From Pelagibacteraceae bacterium AG-404-P07 (lineage in GTDB: Bacteria > Pseudomonadota > Alphaproteobacteria > Pelagibacterales > Pelagibacteraceae): a stretch of 42,123 bases of DNA. The notes beneath the pieces were generated by a model that was not told the origin of the DNA, made no database searches, and was given only the letters and a program-made list of their open reading frames with translations. Of this stretch, positions 36,121-42,123 are shown in pieces. Made by a program: the position numbers and the translations under genes. The first letter of the stretch is position 1. Every line of letters begins with the position of its first letter. Where the stretch lies: assembly GCA_003216235.1 (NCBI GenBank), contig QCJE01000010.1, positions 1-42,123 on the forward strand. Reading direction: 5' to 3'.

Positions 36121-37521
36121 ATGAAAAAAGTAGCAACAAGATTTGCTCCTTCTCCAACAGGAGCTTTGCACATTGGTGGGGTAAGAACGGCATTATTTAA
36201 TTGGTTATATTCGAAAAATCAAAAAGGTAATTTTTATTTAAGAATTGAAGATACTGACAAAGAAAGATCAAAAGATGAATATAAAAAACAAATTATTCAA
36301 TCTCTTAAATGGATAGGTATTAATCATGATGGGAAAGAATATATTCAATCACAAAAAATAGATGATCATATAAAGGTTGCAAATGAATTATTAAGGAATG
36401 GTTATGCTTACAAATGCTATTGCTCAAATGAAGAAATAGAAGAACAAAAAAAAAGAGCTAAACAAAAAAAAATTCCATATGTATACGATAGAAAATGGAG
36501 AGATAAAGATCAAAAAGAAGCCCCAAAAGATATTAAGCCAGTTTTAAGATTTAAAAGTAAAATAGAAGGCAAATCAATACTGAAAGACTTGGTTCAAGGT
36601 AATGTTGAAATTGAAAATAGTACTATAGAAGATTTTGTAATTTTAAGAAATGATGGTACTCCAACATATAATTTATCTGCTTCGGTAGATGATCATCAAA
36701 TGAATATGACTCATATAATTAGAGGAGATGATCATAAAATAAATACATTTAAACAAATACAAATATATGAAGCTATGAAATGGCAACTTCCCTCTTTTGC
36801 TCATATCCCTTTAATACATACTATTGAAGGTAAAAAGTTATCAAAAAGAGATAAGGCATCAACTTTAGATGATTATTCAAAAATTGGTATAATGCCAGAT
36901 GCATTAAGAAACTATCTCCTTAGATTAGGATGGTCTTTTAAAGACAAAGAAATATTTACGTTAGAAGAAAGTATCAAATATTTTAATTTAGAGGGTATTG
37001 GTAAATCACCTTCGAAATTAGATATGAGTCGAATTTTATCAATGAATGAACATTACATAAAGAATATGGATGAAAATGATTTATTAAATCAATTCATAAA
37101 TTATTCTCAGATATTTAAAAATGAAGTTGAGAAAGAAAAAAAAGAAAAAATTAAAAAATCATTAACTATTCTCAAAAATAAAGCTAAAACCTTGGAAGAT
37201 CTATACAATAATTGTCAATATATTCTTAATGAAGAAGTAAACTTTAATAAAGAAGATTTTGCATTAATAGATGATAAAGCCAAAAAAATAATCTCAGAAT
37301 TTTACAGCAAGTTTAAAGAAATTAATAAATTAGATAGAGAAAATTTAGAGCCAATGGTTCAAGATTTAATCAAGTCAAATGAAACAAATTTTAAAGGTGT
37401 GGGACAACCCTTAAGAATAGCCTTAACTGGATCCAAATTTGGACCTGGTATATATGATATAATTATATCGCTTGGTAAAGAAGAAGTTGAAAAACGGTTA
37501 ACTAATAAGGCTATTTCTTAA
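36121..37521 (+). CDS. gltX: Glutamyl-tRNA synthetase
   Basis: This class I synthetase charges tRNA with glutamate. The 466-residue protein has the HIGH-type motif in FAPSPTGALHIGGVRTALFN (HIGG), the RIEDTDKERS block, the cysteine-containing YKCYCSNEEIEEQ segment, and KLSKRD in the KMSKS position (about 240). A helical anticodon-binding domain follows. It comes 22 bases after lexA. In related genomes comEC or gltA often lie nearby between lexA and lpxB; both are missing here. The last 24 bases overlap the 3' end of lpxB on the other strand. Confidence 0.97.
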   Translation: MKKVATRFAPSPTGALHIGGVRTALFNWLYSKNQKGNFYLRIEDTDKERSKDEYKKQIIQSLKWIGINHDGKEYIQSQKIDDHIKVANELLRNGYAYKCYCSNEEIEEQKKRAKQKKIPYVYDRKWRDKDQKEAPKDIKPVLRFKSKIEGKSILKDLVQGNVEIENSTIEDFVILRNDGTPTYNLSASVDDHQMNMTHIIRGDDHKINTFKQIQIYEAMKWQLPSFAHIPLIHTIEGKKLSKRDKASTLDDYSKIGIMPDALRNYLLRLGWSFKDKEIFTLEESIKYFNLEGIGKSPSKLDMSRILSMNEHYIKNMDENDLLNQFINYSQIFKNEVEKEKKEKIKKSLTILKNKAKTLEDLYNNCQYILNEEVNFNKEDFALIDDKAKKIISEFYSKFKEINKLDRENLEPMVQDLIKSNETNFKGVGQPLRIALTGSKFGPGIYDIIISLGKEEVEKRLTNKAIS

Positions 37522-38634
37522 AATTAAAGCAGCTTCATTTGATGATGAGGATTTTGATCTAATGCCATCTAAAGTTCTATTACATTCATCTAGTTGTTTT
37601 TTTGCAATGTCTGGATTTTTAAGAAAATACCTTACTGAATTGTAAATTTCTTTTGCGTTACATTCGTTTTGTAATAGTTCAGGAATTACCTCTTTGTTAT
37701 TGATTATATTAATAATATTTGCAAATTTTACATTCACTAATAATTTGAAAATCATAAAATTTATGAAGCTTAATTTATAAATGATTATTGAAGGAACGTT
37801 TGAATTACAAACTTGTAAAGACACAGTTCCAGATTTACATACCGCAAAAATAGAATTTAATAATATTTCATTTTTCATATTTTCATTTGAAATTACATCA
37901 ATATTTTTTAAATTTTTATCTTTAACAAAATCAATTATGTGATCTTTATTTTCATCTGTTGCATGAAAAACAAAACTATAATGAGAATCTTTCATATTCA
38001 TCATAGTGATAAACTTAATTAATATTGGTAAGAGAACATTTGTTTCTGATTTTCGACTACCTGGAAAAATTGATATTATTTTTTTATCTTTAGAAATAAG
38101 ATTATTAATATCAGTCTTGTTGGTACCAATATTTTCAATTAATGGATGTCCAACAAATGTATTTTTTAAACTTTCTTCATCAAAATATTTTTTTTCAAAA
38201 TCAAATAATAAAAGTATATGATCAATAAATTTTTTCATCTTTTTTACTCTACTTTTTCGCCAAATCCATACTTGTGGTGCCACATAATGAATTGTTTTTA
38301 TTTTGGGATTTATTTTTTTAACTTTTTCAATTACTCTTAATGTAAAATCTGGGCTATCAACACTAAATAAAATATCTGGGTTGAATTTTAAGATCTCATC
38401 AACTGTTTGATTAATTCTTTTTCTAATTTTAAGAATATTAAATAAAACACTTGTAAAACCTAAATAAGTGATCTCTTTTAATTCAAAAATAGATTTAATG
38501 CCAATCTTTTTTAGATTTGAACCACCAACAGATAAATATTCAATATCGGTATAATCATTCTGGAGTTTAGAAATTACAGTTGATGCTAGTTTATCACCAG
38601 AGGGTTCTCCCGTTAATACAAATAATTTTTTCAT
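37498..38634 (-). CDS. lpxB: Lipid-A-disaccharide synthase
   Basis: LpxB joins UDP-2,3-diacylglucosamine and lipid X to make the lipid A disaccharide at the inner membrane face. The 378-residue GT19 enzyme starts LFVLTGEPSGDKLAS and contains SVGGSNLKKIG, DSPDFTLRV, HYVAPQVWIWRKSRV, FVGHPLIEN, ISIFPGSRKSE and the C-terminal CKSGTVSLQVC. It is last in the skp-fabZ-lpxD-lpxA-lpxI-lpxB run and starts within the lpxI stop (ATGA). Its 3' end overlaps gltX by 24 bases in convergent orientation. Confidence 0.96.
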   Translation of the reverse strand: MKKLFVLTGEPSGDKLASTVISKLQNDYTDIEYLSVGGSNLKKIGIKSIFELKEITYLGFTSVLFNILKIRKRINQTVDEILKFNPDILFSVDSPDFTLRVIEKVKKINPKIKTIHYVAPQVWIWRKSRVKKMKKFIDHILLLFDFEKKYFDEESLKNTFVGHPLIENIGTNKTDINNLISKDKKIISIFPGSRKSETNVLLPILIKFITMMNMKDSHYSFVFHATDENKDHIIDFVKDKNLKNIDVISNENMKNEILLNSIFAVCKSGTVSLQVCNSNVPSIIIYKLSFINFMIFKLLVNVKFANIINIINNKEVIPELLQNECNAKEIYNSVRYFLKNPDIAKKQLDECNRTLDGIRSKSSSSNEAALILRNSLIS

Positions 38635-39416
38635 TTTACTGAGATAAAAATCTTATTTTTGTTAGCAAATCTAATACATTTAATTTTATCTAAAAAAATA
38701 TTTTTTTTTGACTTTAGAACTATTCCTTTTAAACCAAACTTTTTACAATCTTTAAGAGTTTGAAGACCTATAGTTGGTAAATCTATCCTTAGATCTTGTT
38801 TTTTTTTGGGAAACTTAATTAATATTCCATTTGAATTTTTTTTTAATCTAGACATCATTTTTTGTGTCCCTTTACTATCCTCTTTTGCGATAATACTATC
38901 CTCTTTTACGATTAGAGCCTGAATATGATCTAGACTATTTGTTTTACCAAAATAACTAATTCCTTTATTTATAGAACGATTATCGATTTTAGAAGGTTTA
39001 ATTTTAGTATAATTACCTTTTTTAACAGTTAACTCTGGATTAAAATAAACTGAACTAAGAACTTTAATTCTCTCATTTTTAAGAATCTTTATTATTGCTT
39101 TAATTATTGCTGCATCACCTGATTTTGCAGCCCTAATTAAACTTGGCATATAATAAACACCTTTTAAATCTAACCGTAATTTTGAAAATTCCGGCTTTGC
39201 TATCTTTCCAGCAAATAAAACTTTATTTGACTTTTTTTCTTTTATTAGATTAATGATTTGTCCAAATTTACCAATGCTTATTCTTTGTGAGTTCTTATCT
39301 TTTTGAAATTTACCTTTTTTTGAAAAATCAATTATGAAATATTTCTTTTTCTTTCTTTTAATCTTATTTAGTACAATATTAGAAAAATCTGTATCTCCTA
39401 AAAATAATCCTATCAT
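38631..39416 (-). CDS. lpxI: UDP-2,3-diacylglucosamine diphosphatase LpxI
   Basis: LpxI hydrolyses UDP-2,3-diacylglucosamine to lipid X, replacing LpxH in alphaproteobacteria. The 261-residue protein has IGKFGQIINLIKE and KVLFAGKIAKPEF in the N-terminal domain, SGDAAIIKAIIKIL, and the C-terminal QDLRIDLPTIGLQT. Asp212 in the latter block is likely the family's essential aspartate. The usual EGTD block reads KGTQ (182-185), an uncommon change. Adjacent codons form an imperfect 21-base repeat (KEDSIIAKEDS), but alignment by memory suggests normal length here. It lies between lpxA and lpxB as expected. Confidence 0.92.
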   Translation of the reverse strand: MIGLFLGDTDFSNIVLNKIKRKKKKYFIIDFSKKGKFQKDKNSQRISIGKFGQIINLIKEKKSNKVLFAGKIAKPEFSKLRLDLKGVYYMPSLIRAAKSGDAAIIKAIIKILKNERIKVLSSVYFNPELTVKKGNYTKIKPSKIDNRSINKGISYFGKTNSLDHIQALIVKEDSIIAKEDSKGTQKMMSRLKKNSNGILIKFPKKKQDLRIDLPTIGLQTLKDCKKFGLKGIVLKSKKNIFLDKIKCIRFANKNKIFISVK

Positions 39417-39417
39417 T

Positions 39418-40200
39418 TTATTTTGAAAAAGGTGTGCAAATTGGTCTTTTTTTGTCTTTTTCTAAAAACTTTATTACATCTTGTACTAGTTCGTTATTTT
39501 TTAAATTTGAGTCTAATTTCTTTAAGTTTTCTGTAAAATTTTCACTTTTAAAAATTTTTTTATACGCTTCATTTAAAATAATAATTTTTTTGTTTGGTAT
39601 ATTTCTTCTTCTCAATCCAATAAGATTTAAACCTTGAAGAATACTTCTATTTCCATGAACCATTGCATAAGGAATAATATCTCTTACAACGCCACACATT
39701 CCACCAATCATCGCAAATTTACCTACTCTTGTGAATTGTTGAACAGCTGAATTCCCACCGATTATAACATTTTGTTCAAGATGTGCATGCCCGCCTAGTG
39801 GAACATTGTTTGCTAAAATCACGTTGTCTTCTACCAAGCAATCATGAGCAATATGTGATGAAACCATGAACAAACAATTGTTACCGACCTTAGTTAACCC
39901 TCCTCCGCCTTTTGTACCTGGATTAATTGTTACATATTCTCTAATCTTGTTGTTATCTCCAATCTCTAACTTTGTATTTTCACCACTAAATTTCAAATCT
40001 TGTGGATCATTACCTATTGATGCAAATGAATAAATCTTGTTCCCTTTTCCAATTTTAGTATTACCTACAATACTAACATGAGATTGAATTGTTGAATTTT
40101 CATCAATTTCAACATTTGGACCAATTACAGAATAAGCTCCTATACTTACATTTGATGAAACTTTAGCTTTAGGATCAATTATTGCAGTTTTATCTATCAT
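39418..40200 (-). CDS. lpxA: UDP-N-acetylglucosamine acyltransferase LpxA
   Basis: LpxA performs the first step of lipid A synthesis, moving a hydroxyacyl chain from acyl carrier protein to UDP-GlcNAc. The 260-residue protein is a left-handed beta helix of hexapeptide repeats from residue 1 to about 185. The catalytic histidine lies in FMVSSHIAHDCLVEDN, and GGHAHLEQNVIIGGNSAVQQFTRVG-type repeats follow. A helical C-terminal domain from about 195 includes GLNLIGLRRRNIP. It overlaps lpxD by four bases (ATGA) and is one base from lpxI. Confidence 0.97.
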   Translation of the reverse strand: MIDKTAIIDPKAKVSSNVSIGAYSVIGPNVEIDENSTIQSHVSIVGNTKIGKGNKIYSFASIGNDPQDLKFSGENTKLEIGDNNKIREYVTINPGTKGGGGLTKVGNNCLFMVSSHIAHDCLVEDNVILANNVPLGGHAHLEQNVIIGGNSAVQQFTRVGKFAMIGGMCGVVRDIIPYAMVHGNRSILQGLNLIGLRRRNIPNKKIIILNEAYKKIFKSENFTENLKKLDSNLKNNELVQDVIKFLEKDKKRPICTPFSK

Positions 40201-41177
40201 TTATTATCTTTTAAAAAATCTTTTATACTTTTAGCTGGATAGCCCATTATTTTAGAATTACTAGGGATATCTTTAATTACTCCACTGCCACCTCCTATTT
40301 GAACATTTTCACCAATTTTGATGTGTCCTGATATTCCAGCTTGTCCACCTATCATAACTTTATTTCCCAAAGTCGAGCTTCCAGCAAAACCTACTTGACC
40401 TGCTATTATACAATTGTCACCAATCTTAACATTGTGTGCAACATGAATTTGATTATCAAGAAAAGTATTTTTACCAATTATAGTATTCGACATAGATCCT
40501 CGATCAATTGTGCTACCACAACCTATTTCAGAGTTTTCATTGATAAGAACGATTCCTATTTGAGGATATCTATAATTAGATTTTTTATCAGGAAAAAAAC
40601 CAAATCCTTTTTTTCCAATAACACAACTATCCAAAATGTGAACATTATCTTTTACTATTGTATTTCTCAATATTACATTAGATCCTATTGAGCAATTATT
40701 TCCAATAACAACGTTTTTTTCAATTATTGAGTTATGTCCAATTGAACAATTTTTTCCTATTTTAACATTTTTACCAATCATAACATTGTTTCCATGTTTA
40801 ACTTTTTTTTTATAATTTGTTTTTTTTATTTCTTTTACTGTAATATCAAAATCATCAACAACAGAGTCTGGATAAAAAAAATTAGTGATTTTGGAAGTTG
40901 AAACTAAAACATTATGAACAATAATCTTATTACAATTTTTTGGTAAAAAATTTTTTAAATTTTCTGTTGTTATGCAAAAAAGGGCTTTTGTCTTAGACGC
41001 TAATTCAAAGTATTTTCTTGAATGAAAAAAAGTTATATCTTTTTTAGAAGCGCTAGCAAGATCTTTAATATCTTCAATTTTTATATTCTTAAATAAACTA
41101 TCAGTTTTAATATTTGTTTTTTTTAAAAGTTTATTTATTTCAAATGGTCCATTATTTTTGAAAAAAGGATTTGACAT
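40197..41177 (-). CDS. lpxD: UDP-3-O-acylglucosamine N-acyltransferase LpxD
   Basis: LpxD adds the second hydroxyacyl chain, on nitrogen, in lipid A synthesis. The 326-residue protein has an N-terminal uridine-binding domain (about 1-105), then hexapeptide repeats (VKHGNNVMIGKNVKIGKN onward). The catalytic His is in NQIHVAHNVKIGDN, and GFGFFPDKKSNYRYPQIG is the characteristic insertion. It lies downstream of fabZ after a 52-base gap, whereas most proteobacteria have lpxD before fabZ. Confidence 0.96.
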   Translation of the reverse strand: MSNPFFKNNGPFEINKLLKKTNIKTDSLFKNIKIEDIKDLASASKKDITFFHSRKYFELASKTKALFCITTENLKNFLPKNCNKIIVHNVLVSTSKITNFFYPDSVVDDFDITVKEIKKTNYKKKVKHGNNVMIGKNVKIGKNCSIGHNSIIEKNVVIGNNCSIGSNVILRNTIVKDNVHILDSCVIGKKGFGFFPDKKSNYRYPQIGIVLINENSEIGCGSTIDRGSMSNTIIGKNTFLDNQIHVAHNVKIGDNCIIAGQVGFAGSSTLGNKVMIGGQAGISGHIKIGENVQIGGGSGVIKDIPSNSKIMGYPAKSIKDFLKDNK

Positions 41178-41229
41178 AATAATTATTTATCAAATCTTTA
41201 TTTTTTTTTGACTCAACTATTATTACTAA

Positions 41230-41673
41230 TTATTTTCTATCTACAATAGTAGCAGACCATTGAGCGTCTGCCATTCTTTTACCGTCAACAAAAGCCTCAC
41301 CCTTATACTTCCAAACTCTTCCATGAGATCTTATAGATTCGATATTTAGTTCTAATTTGCAATCTGGAATAACTGGGTTTCTAAATCTAGCTTTTTCAAC
41401 ACTCATAAGAAAAACTAATTTATTTTCATAAGTTTTTTTGTCTATACCATGTGCAGTTAAAGCTGCAGCAGCTTGACCAAAAGCCTCTACAATAATAACT
41501 CCAGGCATAACTGGTTGACCTGGAAAATGACCATCAACGTAAAAAGCATCTTTTTTTACATTCATAATTGCAGTAGCTGATTGTAATTTCTTAATATTTG
41601 TTAATTCGTCTATTAATAACATTGGTTCACGATGTGGTAACAAATCTAATATTTGAGACTTACTTAAATTCAT
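41230..41673 (-). CDS. fabZ: 3-hydroxyacyl-ACP dehydratase FabZ
   Basis: FabZ dehydrates beta-hydroxyacyl-ACP in fatty acid elongation and shares its substrate pool with LpxA and LpxD. The 147-residue hotdog-fold protein has LLPHREPMLLIDE near the start, the catalytic His and Glu in GHFPGQPVMPGVIIVEAFGQ (about 49-68), and KARFRNPVIPDC. The start ATG directly abuts the stop of the skp/ompH-like gene with no spacer. It precedes lpxD here, an inversion of the common lpxD-fabZ order. Confidence 0.97.
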   Translation of the reverse strand: MNLSKSQILDLLPHREPMLLIDELTNIKKLQSATAIMNVKKDAFYVDGHFPGQPVMPGVIIVEAFGQAAAALTAHGIDKKTYENKLVFLMSVEKARFRNPVIPDCKLELNIESIRSHGRVWKYKGEAFVDGKRMADAQWSATIVDRK

Positions 41674-42123
41674 TTAATTTACTTTAATGGTTTTTATTTT
41701 TTTATTAAATATTTCTAAAATTTTTTGAGAAATATCAAGACTTGTTTTACCAATTAATATATTTTCTCTTTTTAAAATAAGACTTATAGAATTATCTTTA
41801 GCATATGACTCTAAAATTGGAGTTAGATCATTATAAAATTGTCCTCTAGCCTTTAATTGAAAATTAGTTAAGTTTGAATTATTTTCTCTTATTTTTTTAT
41901 TATATTCTTTAAAATCATTTTCTAATTTTATAATTTTACTTTTAAATTCTTCCTCAGATAAAACATTTTTTTGTGCAATAATTTTTTCTTTGTCTATATT
42001 AAATTTTTTCTGCATCTTTTTAAGTTCATCTGAATTTTTTTTTTGTTTTTCTTTTACTTGCTTAATTATTTTTTTTCCTGCATCTGAATTGTCAAAAATT
42101 CTATTTAAATCTATAAAAGCTAA
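41674..42123 (-). CDS. skp: Skp/OmpH-family periplasmic chaperone (partial, N-terminus beyond window)
   Basis: The frame stays open from the stop at 41674 to the window edge (149 codons), well beyond the internal Met at 42015. The visible start LAFIDLNRIFDNSDAGKK is the conserved OmpH beginning just after a signal peptide, so only some 20-40 residues are missing. A long lysine- and glutamate-rich coiled coil follows, then ARGQFYNDLTPILESYAKD and the terminal strand segment SLILKRENILIGKTSLDISQ. The family traps unfolded outer-membrane proteins in the periplasm. Position before fabZ-lpxD-lpxA fits skp; bamA would be expected next, outside the window. Confidence 0.88.
   Translation of the reverse strand, partial: LAFIDLNRIFDNSDAGKKIIKQVKEKQKKNSDELKKMQKKFNIDKEKIIAQKNVLSEEEFKSKIIKLENDFKEYNKKIRENNSNLTNFQLKARGQFYNDLTPILESYAKDNSISLILKRENILIGKTSLDISQKILEIFNKKIKTIKVN

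Noticed and set aside
38874-38915. 21-bp tandem duplication inserted in lpxI
   Set aside because: By family comparison from memory the region has normal length, so the repeat looks like convergent codons rather than an expansion. Only the KGTQ change is kept as a finding.
40341-40691. Open frame of 116 codons opposite lpxD
   Set aside because: It is antisense to the hexapeptide repeats of lpxD, and its apparent regularity comes from those repeats.
1-42123. Insertion sequence, prophage, CRISPR array, toxin-antitoxin or defence island
   Set aside because: All substantial frames are assigned to core metabolic, transport or regulatory families. No transposase, integrase, direct-repeat array or attachment-site duplication was seen, including at the three tRNA genes. 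RatA-type naming at 23588-24046 does not indicate a toxin pair.

Overview
This window looks like a chromosomal segment of a SAR11-type alphaproteobacterium (Pelagibacterales, 'Candidatus Pelagibacter'-like). The evidence is a very AT-rich sequence, almost no intergenic space, start/stop overlaps of the TAATG or ATGA kind at most gene junctions, and lysine/isoleucine/asparagine-rich proteins. The gene content also fits: a general L-amino-acid ABC transporter (aap/yhd), NtrYX next to TrkAH, fused ispDF, and an alphaproteobacterial backbone of ppiD-trpEGDC-lexA-gltX opposite tpiA-secG-pyrG-kdsA-eno. I see no mobile element, prophage, CRISPR array or rRNA. The assignment rests on gene content and style only; no search was run.

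Layout. (1) Positions 1-9991, minus strand: valS-ilvD-manC-phoR, then pstS with its own candidate PhoB operator, a hairpin, pstC and a cut-off pstA. (2) Positions 10110-10309, plus strand: tRNA-Cys and tRNA-Asn. (3) Positions 10313-21521, minus strand: ntrY-ntrX-trkA-trkH, tRNA-Arg, aapJQMP and an XRE-type regulator. (4) Positions 21548-23611, plus strand: ispDF-pgpA-pncC. (5) Positions 23588-30052, minus strand: tpiA-secG-pyrG-kdsA-eno-ftsB-lipA-ratA/coq10-like. (6) Positions 30109-37521, plus strand: ppiD-like gene, trpE-trpG-trpD-trpC, then lexA-gltX. (7) Positions 37498-42123, minus strand: skp/ompH (partial)-fabZ-lpxD-lpxA-lpxI-lpxB.

How the genes work together. Regions 1 and 3 hold two high-affinity uptake systems and two sensor-kinase circuits. 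Phosphate limitation would act through PhoR on a PhoB operator at pstS (phoB itself is outside the window). NtrY/NtrX sit in one operon with TrkA/TrkH. In both transporter loci the binding-protein gene comes first and is separated from the permease genes by a strong hairpin, which suits excess production of the periplasmic protein. Regions 4-7 are housekeeping: isoprenoid, phospholipid, central carbon, CTP, Kdo and lipid A, lipoate, tryptophan, SOS control and tRNA charging.

I found no wholly new multi-gene system. The most unusual signals are: an NtrX whose Walker B Asp-Glu has become Asp-Gln; a perfect 18-bp palindrome just upstream of aapJ; a three-unit, 11-bp-period Pho box; paired LexA operators 21 bp apart; overlapping divergent promoters squeezed into 26 bp between ntrY and ispDF; a PpiD-like protein with no recognisable isomerase domain; and two unrelated convergent gene pairs that each overlap by exactly 24 bp, leaving no room for a terminator.
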